A stretch of DNA of 64,000 nt from assembly GCA_008360955.1 (NCBI GenBank), contig LUCM01006151.1:53060-117059 (forward strand), written 5' to 3'. A program made the translations under genes and the position numbers. The notes under the pieces were generated by a model. The model saw only the letters and a program-made list of their open reading frames with translations, ran no database searches and had not been told where the DNA came from. Positions within the stretch are counted from its first letter, which is position 1, and the number at the start of each line of letters is the position of its first letter. This DNA is from Fasciolopsis buskii (Eukaryota; Platyhelminthes; Trematoda; Plagiorchiida; Fasciolidae). Positions 1 to 9,780 of the stretch are shown piece by piece.

Positions 1-1245
1 GGGTATACGGTGAACTGTCACGTTCATTCGAAACAACTAGTGTCGTTCGACAAGGGTATCCCATCTCTCCATTCCTGTTCAGCTTCGTGATGGACGAGTT
101 GATGGAAGATGCTTTAAGAGGTCTCCGGAATGTAGGAGTTGAACTGGGAATTGGAGGAATGCTATGTGACCTAGATAACGCAGACGACATCGTGTGCTTG
201 TTCGAGTCTGCGGACCATGCACAACGGGCACTAGATAGACTGTCGAGATCGGTTGCTCGGTTTGGCATGTGCTTTGCACCTTCAAAGTGCAAAGTACTGT
301 TACAGGACTGGACGACAGCAGCGCCGAACTTGATACTGGATGGAGAGGAGCTGACGATTGTGGACCGTTTCACCTACCTTGGTAGCTGCGTGTCGAACGA
401 TGGTAGCTCGGGATTGGAGGTAAGTATGCGTATACCCAAGGCTCGGGCAGCTTACGCTTGACTGAAACACTTGTGGCGTCGGCCTGATATTTCACTGAAG
501 TTGAAAGGCCGTGTACTGTGTTACTGTGCTGCAGGGCGTTCAGTTCAGTTCTGTTGTACGGTTGCGAGGCGTGGAGTATGCCTGTGGGAGATGTTGGTCG
601 GCTAGAGGTTTTCGATAACCGATGTTTGCTTGGTATGGGCTAGGATTGGATGGAGTGACCGGGTGAGTAATATTGAGGTTGGGAATTTGGTATTGGGTGC
701 CACTTTTAAGAACAGCTTGTTTCAGCGTATAAAACTTAGTAGACTACGCTGGTTGGGTCATGTGTTGCGTATGGCGAATACTCGTCTACCTTGCCGTGCC
801 CCATTTTGTGTTCCTCCTAAGGGATGGAAAAAGCCATGTGGAGCTCAACAGATGACCTGTCAACGTGGAATGAGAAAATGTACAGCGAAGTTAGGTAAAG
901 TAGGTGTCTCACGCCTTCGTGGTTGAGGCCCGAAAGACTCGTCGACTTGCTGGCTGGAGACACTTAAGGTTATGGCAGTGAACCGTGAACAGTGGCAATC
1001 GTGCTGTCATTTTCTATCGAATTAGAATGATTGAAAACACGTGCGTTTGTACAGTTAGACTGTTTCGTATGTTGGCTGCAGCAGCATCTTATCTTTTCCC
1101 GCCTGTGTAGATCCACTCCCTGTTCCTGTTGGATATTCACTTTTTTTATGTAAACGTGTAACTCCGTGGAAAGGCAACGGTCAGTGAAGCTTGATTGCTG
1201 TTTGACGCTGACCGGTGAGTGAACGAACGTCACGTACTGCAGCGT
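1..1245 (+). mobile_element. LINE family 1 (RTE-like), 3' fragment, copy A
   Basis: This is the 3' part of a non-LTR retrotransposon, starting inside the reverse transcriptase at the window edge. The first frame reads RQGYPISPFLFSF (RT block before the active site), then a position where YADD is expected but NADD is read (about 175-189), then SKCKVLLQDW. A TGA at 459-461 interrupts it. After frame changes, 630-926 encodes the C-terminal block with RLRWLGHVLRM, typical of RTE-like elements. A non-coding 3' tail (about 990-1245) is shared with 4488-4725 and 32750-32990. The RT catalytic tyrosine is lost and several frames are broken, so this copy is dead. The family assignment rests on remembered motifs; RTE versus a related clade is not settled. 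Confidence 0.85.
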
Positions 1246-1261
1246 TGAGTCGTCTAGTCCG

Positions 1262-1430
1262 TTGTTTCGAACCTGATATTTCACTGAAGCTGAAATGCTG
1301 TGTACACTCAGCCACAGTGGGCTCAGTCGTTTTATGGTTGTTGGAGTTTATATGCTGAAGATGCTCGTCACATAGAAGTTTTCAATCATCCGCCTTATCG
1401 TTAGGATTGGATGAGGTGATTATCAAAGGT
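1262..1430 (+). mobile_element. LINE family 1, diverged C-terminal scrap
   Basis: The stretch from the word cctgatatttcactgaag to aggattggat matches, with much divergence, the segment 479-660 of copy A just upstream. The order is therefore C-terminus, 3' tail, then another piece of C-terminus, which suggests two truncated insertions side by side or one insertion into an older copy. Confidence 0.6.
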
Positions 1431-2080
1431 GTTGAGCACCTTAACGTTTTTGGTACTTCAGGATTGATTTCTGATGTTATTTTTCATGAGGATCTACACC
1501 TTTGTAGTTGTTTTGAAACTGACGGTATCTCAAGCATTCCACCGTTAAAAGATTTCACCTCGCCGAGAAATTGTACAAAATCTCATCTCTGATTTTTTGC
1601 TTTGTCTATCAACGAAGGATATTCTATAAATTTACGTAGACTGTACAGCTTAATTTTTTGTGACTTTTATTGGTGGATCAGCTGCGAGTGGACTAGCCGA
1701 TCAAATTTTGCGCATCGCTACGTGTAACTGCCCCAACACAGGGTCATCCAGTCCGTTTCATTCCGTTATGCGAATACGGTCCTTGAAGGCTCAAGTCTCC
1801 ATTGCTGTCTCCAGCGTCAGCGTGTGTCAGCTTCCTGCCAAACTGTAGGCTTTGTGTCATTGTGCACCTAGTGGCTACGTATCAGCACCTAATTTGTGAC
1901 GTGCACAGATGTCTAGCCCAGATTGTATGCTTGCACTACAGCACTGATTCGTGTGTTGTTCTGTTTTGTGACCTCTTTTCCATCAGTGCATCTGTGTGCA
2001 GCTTAGTGCATTTGACGGAAAAAATATAGGTCACGGGCTGTGACCATTCCGTTTTACTCCTTTCGATCATGAATGTTAAG
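1431..2080. other. Unassigned intergenic DNA
   Basis: Short open frames occur (for example 1407-1592 and 1802-2029), but none shows a recognised domain or splice-bounded exon. Nothing else supported. Confidence 0.4.
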
Positions 2081-2086
2081 CATTAC

Positions 2087-2257
2087 AGGACCAAATGACG
2101 TAAAGATGTATCGAAAAATCGATGCGCCATGTGTTGGTTTTAATTGTGAATGATATTATGTTAATAACACAGCGTTGTTGGTAGATGTAATGCACAAACG
2201 TTTCGACTACCGTGGATAGTCTTTCTCAAGGCAAGTTTTACAATCAAATGACTGAGG
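2087..2257 (-). repeat. Hairpin-CGAAAC terminal repeat, copy 1
   Basis: Read on the minus strand, this repeat has cttgagaaagactatcc, a hairpin GACTA(T/C)C-CAC-GGTAGTC, then CGAAACGTTTGTGC, then a conserved A/T-rich tail ending near a tcgatttttcgat palindrome. The same unit is at 2271-2386, 8214-8323, 20630-20787 and 22187-22344. It forms the left arm of the palindrome 2142-2386. The hairpin followed by GAAAC resembles the stem II/GAAA part of the hammerhead motifs known in Penelope-like elements and schistosome SINEs, but the CTGANGA box is not intact. Confidence 0.6.
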
Positions 2258-2386
2258 GAACGTCCACATGCCTCAGTCATTTGATTGTAAAACTTGCCTT
2301 GAGAAAGACTACCCACGGTAGTCGAAACGTTTGTGCATTACATCTACCAACAACACTGTGTTATTAACATTATATCATTCACAATT
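2142..2386. repeat. 245-bp imperfect palindrome
   Basis: Two 116-nt arms (2142-2257 and 2271-2386) are near-perfect reverse complements around a 13-nt spacer (2258-2270). Only a few substitutions separate the arms. The arms are two copies of the terminal repeat placed head to head. Confidence 0.85.
2271..2386 (+). repeat. Hairpin-CGAAAC terminal repeat, copy 2
   Basis: This is the right arm of the palindrome centred at 2264, in opposite orientation to the preceding copy. It starts at cctcagtcatttgattg, contains the GACTACC-CAC-GGTAGTC hairpin with a following CGAAACG, and ends at cattcacaatt. Confidence 0.65.
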
Positions 2387-2740
2387 AAGCATTACAGTTT
2401 TTACACAATAGACTGTGAAGAATACAGTGGATTGAGCTGGGTGGGGAATTCCACACAGTTACCGATAAAGTAGATTGACAAGCGGCAGAAGGTCGTGTGG
2501 GTTAATGCTGAGGTAGACTAATACTCAGGGTCTACCGTTTTTGTACTCAAAGCACTGGCAAATGCATGCCGATAAACATAGCCTCATTGAATGCCAATAG
2601 TTTGAGGTTATGTCAACTTTGTGGCCTGATGCAACCAGGTGCTTTGCGATCGAAATAAAATATCCGGCCTCTTTGAAATGACGAAATTTATCAAACATGA
2701 TGATAAAAGTTTGATGACACGTAGGAACCGTTAGTCGGGA

Positions 2741-3112
2741 GTGCAGCTGGCTTTAAAAGATGATCAGGTTCTCTGCCTTATTTTTATTTATGAGCTTCAG
2801 TCTCCTAATCTCTCTTATCTGTGCAATGGATTGTTGGCCAAAATCGAGCAATTACCAGGCACAACTCGTGAACAACTGGTGGATGGGTGTGAGTATTTAA
2901 CCAACCTGAAATGCCATTCAGCTCGGATCCGGAAACCAAAGCAAACATGCCACGACGTTAACAGCATCAAAATTGTGAAGTCATTCACATCAGCACACAG
3001 CCCTTATTCATCTCTACGATTCAGGGCATTCAAGCCACCCTCACTTTGCAGGTATCGTGGCGTCTGGTATTTTCACAAATTCTGTCTCTTTCGCAATCAT
3101 CAGCTCAGATAA
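2741..3112 (+). pseudogene. Gypsy A gag remnant
   Basis: This open frame of about 123 codons reads VLCLIFIYELQSPNL, LLAKIEQLPGTT and CEYLTNLK, a pattern typical of flatworm Gypsy gag capsid C-termini. It ends in CRYRGVWYFHKFC, a zinc-knuckle remnant in which the second cysteine of the CCHC box is replaced by arginine. A stop follows. The call rests on remembered family patterns and on its position upstream of the RT. It cannot function alone. Confidence 0.7.
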
Positions 3113-3657
3113 CATCGTCGCTCTGACTATGTAGGTTTCTGCAAGCCCAGGACGTTTCGATGACTCGGACACGTCAACACAATGAAGTCCAAGCCAACGA
3201 GTGATCGCACGAGTATCGTTTCATTCGGTGTTTTAGCAGCCCGCCTGTTAAGTGCGAGTGATCGTAGAAAGTTTATCGAGATCATTCTGTTCGACTGCAT
3301 TTGGACACTGCATCAGGTATATCGATCTCATCTGACTGCACACGACACAGTTTTGTCCAGCCCATATCAGTGGTAGTGACGAGCGTATGTGGAGATGTAT
3401 CGTAGTGAACCGGGCATCGGGAATGTACCACCAATTTTGACAGTAAGTTGATTTTCACGGTATATTGGATAACTTTCTGTCATCAATCTGCTTGCTGCTG
3501 ACTGGTTGGAGGAATCAGATCTCGGTAGCATGCTGATCAACGCACGTTGTTAGCGGATTCAGCCACCACATCCGGATGAAGGCGTACTGCGGAGACAGTT
3601 TCCTTCCATTTTTTCAGGTGGCATCTGACGCTGCATCAGTACCAAACCGCACTACTG

Positions 3658-4365
3658 TTGAAGGAAAGCAGTCAACCTGTATTCTGTTCCAAACGTCCAA
3701 TACTGCGGGTGGCGTTACTGTTCTCGGACCAGGAGCTAAAGCGTATGGAAGATCGAAGGAATTTGGTTCCTGTGTCATTTTCTGAATGGGCGGCACTAAT
3801 CGTTGTTGCTACAAAGTCATGGCAGTTTTTCGCATTTGCGCAGATTCTTTCATCATGATCGCTACCCACCATCAATTTCCGTGGGTTTATTCACCAACTT
3901 GAATGTTGACACCTGCTTTGCGAAACTTGATCTAGCTGAGGCGAATTTCCAAACATAAGTGGCTCCAGAATTTTGGAAGCTACTGACAGTCCATACCCAT
4001 CGTGACCTTTACCAATTCACTCGTCTATTATGTAGTACAAAGACTACTGCAGCAGTTTTGCAGCGGATAACGGATGCTTTGTTGGCAGGCCTACCGGGAG
4101 TTTCGGCATACCTGGATGACATCATAGTATCCAAAATTTCAGCAGACTACCTGTCCACTCGGTAAACCGCAGTGCTCACACTAAAGTGGGACTTTGGACT
4201 GCAGCAGTGCAGGGAAAAATACCAGTTCTGTTTGAACGAGATCAATTATCTTGGTTTCATTTGCGATTCTGATGGTCATTGCCCAGATTCTTAAGACGTA
4301 AAGGCAATCCATCAAATGCCCCTTCCAGATGTTCTGTGTTCGTGCATTTCTGGGCCACATTAACA
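3658..4365 (+). pseudogene. Gypsy A reverse transcriptase remnant
   Basis: The first part reads DQELKRMEDRRNLVPVSFSEW, then frames shift. Further on come KLDLAEA, LTVHTHRDLYQFTRL and DALLAGLPGVSAYLDDIIVS, which carries the YLDD catalytic box near 4105-4125. The connection region reads FCLNEINYLGFICDSDGH at about 4225-4280. Stops and frameshifts between these blocks rule out expression as one protein. Confidence 0.8.
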
Positions 4366-4487
4366 ACTAAAGCGCTTTCCTACCAAATGGACATGCTGTA
4401 CATAGTCCGTCGAACAAGCTGTTGCAAAAAGGACAGACCTGGTGCTGCTTACGCCATTGTCGAACAGCCTTTGTGGAATTGAAGATG

Positions 4488-4725
4488 ATGGAGTCAGTTC
4501 TATCGAATCAGAACGATCGAAAGAGTGCGTTTGTACAGTTAGACTGTATTCCGTGTGTTGGCTAAGGTGATATCTTATCTTTGCCAGCTTGTGCTGGTCC
4601 GCTCTTTGTTTACCTTAGATATTCACTTTTTATAGAAACATGCAACCTTGAAGAAAAGGCAAGGGTCAATGAGACTTGCCTTGCTATTTAACGCTGAACG
4701 ATGATGATGAGTTAAATGTGCTGCC
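4488..4725 (+). mobile_element. LINE family 1 solo 3' tail inside Gypsy A
   Basis: From the word cgaatcagaacgatcgaaag onward, this stretch matches the 3' tail of copy A (about 1005-1245) and of copy C (32755-32990), including tttgtacagttagactgt and gatattcacttttt. Only the tail is present, as expected from an extremely 5'-truncated target-primed insertion. It interrupts the Gypsy relic, so it is younger than that element. Confidence 0.75.
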
Positions 4726-5299
4726 CACACATTAATACCAAAGCCTAGATATGGGGAGCTAATATTGCCAGCTGGGTCATTGGTGAGATTATTTCACACA
4801 GTTCCTAATGTAGCCAAAAGGCGGTCACCCACTCGTTCCGGACCCCGAGCAGATCTGCGGTGAACTCGGAAAAGAGACGGGGTAAAGAATTTCCACATTC
4901 CCTCTACATGGCAGGTATCTCACCTTGCTAAAAGACCACGAACCATTGTTACTAACTTCCGGGTTTAAGGGTCGCCGAGGATGTGTCTTCGGGACCAAGT
5001 TCTGTAAAATTTCGGTAAATTACACAAGTTTTCCCCCATCAACAGGCGTCAGTTGGAGGCCCAAGACGCTATCATGGTAGCTGTTTCAGCTTGACGGACC
5101 GTCACTGACGCATTTTCAAAGCGACCAGGGCCCCGTTTATGACAACCGGTCTATGGAAAATGGTCCGATTCCTCGACAAGTTCTGATGTTTTACCCAGCG
5201 AGTTATCTCTACTATCAATGTGACTCACTTTCAGTCCGTTCTTACCGTACAGCGGTACCCAGGGCACTACGGCCGCTGGTTTTATACTGATTTCTTACG

Positions 5300-5860
5300 G
5301 CTTGCCCACAGGTGTAAACATAATGAAAGCAATTGCCGACAGCTGGACATACTGGTTGGAACTGAGTGAGCGCATCACAGACATGGTGTGTAAGCGTTAA
5401 GTCCTAAGCATAAGCAGAAATGTTAACACGACAGACAAATTATTCTCCATTGGCAACAGTGGCCTAGATTGTTATCTTCTCGGGACTAATTAGAAGCACA
5501 TTTGTAGATTCATTGTCAAAGTGGTCAGGAGTGGTTCCAGTCAACCTAGTCCCATCTTCTGTCGCGATGACGGCTCTACAACGACTGTTCGCCCAGCACA
5601 GATTGCTCGATCAACTGATGTTAGCCAAACGGTCCCAATTCACCTCTCCTTTGTTGTCCGACTTTCGCCGGTGGACAAACACGCAACATACATTCGCATC
5701 TCCATACCATCCACGACCTAAAGGGGAACCAGATAGGTCTGTTGACCTATTCAAGCTTGCACTACTCGGGTCACATGTGAAGAGGATAACGGAGGCAAAA
5801 CTGCAGCAGTGGTCTGACGGCCCCCAGCTGTCGCCCGACTCGTTACCACAGTTGACCTAA
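5300..5860 (+). pseudogene. Gypsy A integrase remnant
   Basis: About 5310-5400 reads MKAIADSWTYWLELSE, matching the usual block just before the integrase zinc-finger cysteines; stops follow. The frame 5513-5860 reads SKWSGVVPVNLVPSS, ALQRLFAQHRLLDQL, QFTSPLLSDF and ASPYHPRPKGEPDRSVDL, matching the integrase core order. The second catalytic aspartate (normally in a SDNG-like block) appears lost because the text there reads LAKRSQFTS. Confidence 0.75.
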
Positions 5861-5900
5861 TGAGACTGTGATTCTATGCCATTCTAAGATTCAGGGTCAC

Positions 5901-6139
5901 GCTTGACAGCCATCCTCCGGATAATGGATCTTAGTGGCTATGAGGCATGCCGTTTCTACTACATTTGTGCGTGAGGCGTGTCACAAAAGAAAAACAAAAT
6001 GTAAATATGCTTGGAGCTTCCCCTCATAGCTGCTAATAGAGTGTGAGTTAGAACCATCCACAATGCGCTACTGCCAACTATACCGAACTACTCAGAGAGG
6101 GATAGGGAAGGATTGAGCGATGGTTCAACAACCTGTCAG
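5901..6139. other. Unassigned spacer
   Basis: No recognisable coding sequence. A short inverted pair built on ctatgagg / cctcatag lies at about 5938-5945 and 6025-6035. Confidence 0.3.
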
Positions 6140-6560
6140 ATTTTAGATCTGGCCATCCAACAACTTCAAGATATTCCGAAAAGTCAGTCCTTACAGGAAA
6201 GTGGTATCAGCAGTGCAATCCGCAATATGGAAATGTTAGGTAAGTCACTGCCTTTTATAGTGACCGCCTGAATACGGGAAAAAAGAGAATTGTCAAGAGG
6301 GTAGAAACTCCTTAGGGGACCTTCGAAAAAGTAGCGATGGAAATTATATCTTGGGGAAACTGCCCGGTGAATGACAAGATCCTGCAGATTGGTGATCTTG
6401 GAGGAATCATTACTCAATCGAACGGCTTTCCGTTGAACTCACTTTAGAAGGGAAGAAACGGTAAACGGAGCTCCGCCCTGCAGGCGACAATATTCAAGTG
6501 TCGGGCTCATTTGTGCCTTGCATAAAAGCGAATGGACGTTTGCAGAAACATCTGTTGCGA
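6140..6560 (-). mobile_element. CR1/Jockey-like LINE (family 3), C-terminal fragment
   Basis: Read on the minus strand, frames give KVKFLFRNRCF, then a block corresponding to the pattern seen after the RT in Jockey/CR1 elements, and RAVSPRYNFHRYFFEGPLRS where the family has a histidine/arginine-rich RR-VA-L-FYRYYFG-like stretch. Stops break the frame. The same end of the element is found at 38001-38220 on the minus strand. Confidence 0.55.
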
Positions 6561-7230
6561 AATAGAAATTTAACTTTGCGCGCAGCACGAGGGGCAAATG
6601 TTAATACAAAGAGAAGAATGCATGACTAAGCCATAAGATTGAAGTGATTCCGTGGAACGAAGTTAGTTAAAATTAAAATCGCATTAAGTGCAATAAGATA
6701 GATGATATATTGAAATGAATAGGGACGAATTCTTGCAAGCGTCAAAGCAAACTTAGCAGATGGATTTCCGAGTTGCTATTCGTTTTAGATTAGAAAAAAG
6801 CAATACATATTGAATCGCACGACTTGGCGAGTAGTCGAGTAAGAAAGTGAGGAATGGAAAGTGGCCGCACCGGTAAAAAAAGTGAAATAGGTTAGTGATT
6901 GGTGTAGAGAGGTCGTCGATGAATTGAAGAAAAAGGTGGGCACAACTGTAGAACTTTCGAAAACACCGATAGTTGATGAACTCAAAAGAGTCCTCATGTT
7001 TTGGGATGAAAGAAATAATTGTGTTCTTCTATGGAGAAAAGTATTTTCTGTGAATGAAGCAAGAAAAAATGGCGTTATATAGGGTGAAGTCTAGAACACA
7101 CATTCTTGCAACTATTTGTGGAATACCGTCCGGATTGGTAAAATCGGGAACATTCATATTCTAAAGAACTTATCTAGTCTTTCCGTTAATTATGGCAGGA
7201 AGAAAAGTGTGGTTGGGAAGGCAAGGGGAA
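6561..7230. other. Unassigned A-rich DNA
   Basis: Purine-rich on the + strand, with short frames only and no motif recognised. It may be insertion debris within the minus-strand LINE, since LINE pieces flank it at 6140-6560 and 7660-8205. Confidence 0.3.
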
Positions 7231-7450
7231 TACGAGAAGCGGGGCTGATGGAGTGAAGCTTCAGGATATCGTGAAGATAAGGGCCTCGGCCTTATCAAGA
7301 GGATCGCCGATCTGCGAGCCAAAAGAATTAGACATGACAGGAGAGTTGGAAGCGGCGAGATTACGAGATATCGTCTTTGGAAGGGACCAGAATGACGGAC
7401 TGCTGGTGACGGATGAGGCTAGTCGCTCTGTTTTCCGGCTTACTAGTTTT
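7231..7450 (+). repeat. Unclassified dispersed repeat, copy 1
   Basis: About 200 bp match, in opposite orientation, 21690-21893. Shared words include ggctgatggagtgaagcttc, aggatatcgtgaagataag and gaccagaatgacgg. Both strands are open over much of it, but no domain is recognised. Confidence 0.7.
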
Positions 7451-7659
7451 CTTATTCCTTCATTTGATAAGGGTGCAGCACGTTTCCAGTGGCAGAACCA
7501 TTCAGAGAAGTGTGGAATGCAGGTTTTCACGGAGAGTCAATGAAGTTGTCGGCGTCTACAAAAAATTATATTCACAGCAGCATTCGTTCTTAGGAGGGCT
7601 GGCCAGAAAGTCACGAAATGCGTCTCAATCAGCAGAATCATAATCCCATACGGTGTTTA

Positions 7660-8205
7660 TAAATCAAGTTATTAAGACGGGGAGAGAAAAAAAGCAAGTG
7701 AAATGAGACACTTGTACCCTAAACCCAGAGGAGATGGGGAAGTGATATTAGAGAATGGTAAAGAAATGGATCTTAGAATACACGTTCGTCAAGACCAGCA
7801 GAGATGCCTGTAGAGAGGTCAACCGGTTGATAAATATTGATTAAAACGAAAACCAGGCTTTACGTCCCATAGTCTAAGTGTCCGATGATTGCAATAGCTA
7901 GTCCTTGTTTTGGACGTTCAAATTACCAAAACTGGTAATCTGGTAATTGGAGTCTGTTGAAATCAATGTTTGATAATAATGCTTCCAAAATCAGAAGATC
8001 ATTGTTTTTGGGGCGCGGTGAGCCATACAGAAATATTGATTAGTAGAAAGAACCCGAATTCTCAGGCACAGAAGTCGGAAGTCTCGGTTAACGAGAGATC
8101 AAGATGAGAAAGTCTGGAGGAAAAAGCAGACAAGCGGATACACTCGCATGCGCCTGCTTTAAAGTGAGTGCATGTACGTGGTAAGTCGTTGAGAAATTTA
8201 AGGTG
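7660..8205 (-). mobile_element. CR1/Jockey-like LINE (family 3), RT C-terminal fragment
   Basis: The minus strand reads LNDLPRTCTHF, SAFSSRLSHLDLSLTE and ISLPFSNITS in shifting frames. This is the order of the post-active-site region of Jockey-type RTs (the block around the lost FADD, then the L-G-L-Y-K region). Many stops. It probably belonged to the same element as 6140-6560, later split. Confidence 0.5.
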
Positions 8206-8213
8206 ACTTGTGT

Positions 8214-8323
8214 CTATATCAGGACCAAATGATATAAGGAGTGAATCGAAGAATCGATGCGCCACGTATTGGTTTTAATTGTGAATGATATAGTGTTAAT
8301 AATACAGCGTTGTTGGTAAATGT
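8214..8323 (-). repeat. Hairpin-CGAAAC terminal repeat, truncated copy 3
   Basis: It matches the A/T-rich half of the repeat at 2087-2200 (catttaccaacaacgctgta on the minus strand) but stops before the hairpin, so the CGAAAC part is missing. It separates two minus-strand LINE fragments. Confidence 0.65.
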
Positions 8324-8329
8324 ACTGAC

Positions 8330-8720
8330 TTGTATCTGATGAGACAGGAATTCGGGTTTCAGTCAAAGATGAAGAGATCGGGATGAAGACTGGAGAAAGT
8401 GTGATATACAGAGTCAACCATTTCTCGTTGTGAAATCGGATTGAAAAAATCGCTGTGAGCACGAACCCGGTTTTTGATGTTGTCATACAGAGACTGGATA
8501 AGTGAAACGTATTTTTCTCGCCCACCCGATGGTGACAGGCAGCGCTACAGAATCGTGCGATCGACTGCGGGGTGAATGAGAGCGCCAAATGAGCCACTAT
8601 GGCTTTTCGCGATAAAAGTTTCTGTTCGGCAAGAACGGTCAGTGGGTGTGATCACTTGTCGATACGGTCGATTATGACAATAAACGGACCTTCGATGTAC
8701 CGTTCTGTCTCCGCTAAATG
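8330..8720 (-). mobile_element. RTE-like LINE RT fragment
   Basis: Minus-strand reading gives RCLSPSGGREKYVSLIQSL, then YDNIKNRVRAHSDF and NPISQR. This is the fingers/palm stretch that precedes the GVRQG block in RTE-type RTs (compare LLRALYSHTYGRVRVYGEL in the copy at 37434-38000). A stop lies directly upstream and the active-site part is missing. It belongs to a different RTE subfamily from family 1. Confidence 0.6.
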
Positions 8721-8830
8721 GCGCTTCGGTGGTAAAATCACTAGTAGTCACCACAACATTCTTCGGAGTACACAGTTCTGTGGCGCTGGCTGTCACTGGG
8801 ACCTTCACTTGTGTTCACTAGGATGAGTTG

Positions 8831-9633
8831 TATTGCTCTTGGTTTTCTTCTCAAATTCGATCCTGTTTGAAACTGCTGTTTTTATTTGGGATTAATGTCA
8901 CGGATATTTGTTCACACCCGAGACTGCTTGACTTCGAACACGCGGCAGATGTTACCCTTCTCGGTCATGAGGTCAACTAAGACTACTTGATTGAAATTTT
9001 GGGGAAAAAGTGAAACAATGCTAAAGAAAATGAAGAAATAAGAGTTCATCATGCGAATTACTTTTCCACACTCCTTCACATCAGTGGTTGTCCGTCGAAT
9101 TCGTTTTATTCCTCCATTTTAGCTACCCTGATAGTACAAAGCTTGCTGAGGAAAGAATCGACGAGAACGGACAGCTAGATTGTTAGGCATATTTGACAAT
9201 ATAGGTACATGCCACATTCAGTCCCGCTCTTGCATTCTGATCGCCTCCACCCCTTTGTATTTCCTCTGTTGTCAGGGGCCAACCAAAACAAGGTCACGTT
9301 AGTGTAATATTGGTAATTTTGAAAATAGAACTGAGTCATATTTTGCATTGTGTTCATCGAGCAGTAATATGCTATTCGCTGTTGTTTGCGGCGAAAGCCA
9401 GCTAAATCCACTTTTGTTCTCCGATTTTTACTGACGTATAGTGTTCAGTTCAGTATTCAATTTTTTGACTCTCCAAGTTCATTAGTTGAGGCTATTTTTT
9501 TTCTTGCAGTCAGGATGACTCAAAATTTTGTTACCTTGTAGAAGGATGGCTGGATGTTTTCGATAAATAAGTGCCCTGATACCTTTAGGAATTTACAGTG
9601 TTACTATTAATTTGATGTTAAAAATAATTCCAG
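8831..9633. other. Unassigned DNA upstream of the first identified exon
   Basis: No exon compatible with the frame of the Staufen-like gene was found here. A polypyrimidine-AG site near 9504-9510 is followed by frames that close quickly. It probably belongs to the intron that precedes exon A. Confidence 0.35.
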
Positions 9634-9780
9634 GCTCTTCGTCGAGCGCTGTTATCGCTGGTTGAAAACACGGAAGAAAAACAGCCTGCAGAACCAGCGA
9701 AATTTGTTTTCCGACCGGATAGTGCTGTTTGGCGACTTCGTGTAATCGGAAAGTTGCATGGTGAAAGACCAGTATTCGTG
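9634..9780 (+). CDS. stau: Staufen-like gene, exon A
   Basis: Acceptor aattccag, donor gtaagt. The 147 nt encode 49 residues in phase 0 at both ends. The first residues (ALRRALLSLVEN) look like the end of an alpha-helix of a preceding dsRBD, so more exons should lie upstream. From residue 30, SAVWRLRVIGKLHGERPVF is helix 1 and strand 1 of the next dsRBD, which continues in exon B. Confidence 0.65.

Larger units (their letters stand above)
2640..5900 (+). mobile_element. Gypsy-like LTR retrotransposon relic A (LTRs not seen)
   Basis: In order along the + strand there are gag-like coding sequence (2741-3112), a decayed protease-to-RT region, RT with a YLDD active site (3658-4365), an integrase zinc-binding remnant (about 5310-5400) and integrase core (5513-5860). 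This gag-protease-RT-integrase order is Gypsy/Ty3, not Copia. Many stops and frameshifts make it dead. A LINE 3' tail (4488-4725) splits it between RT and integrase. No flanking LTR pair was recognised. Confidence 0.8.

Noticed and set aside
87..461. A 124-codon frame as a host gene
   Set aside because: It is the RT palm/thumb of a LINE; the same sequence recurs at 37730-37990.
2640..5900. An endogenous retrovirus with an envelope gene
   Set aside because: Only gag, RT and integrase remnants of Gypsy type are visible; no envelope-like frame follows the integrase.
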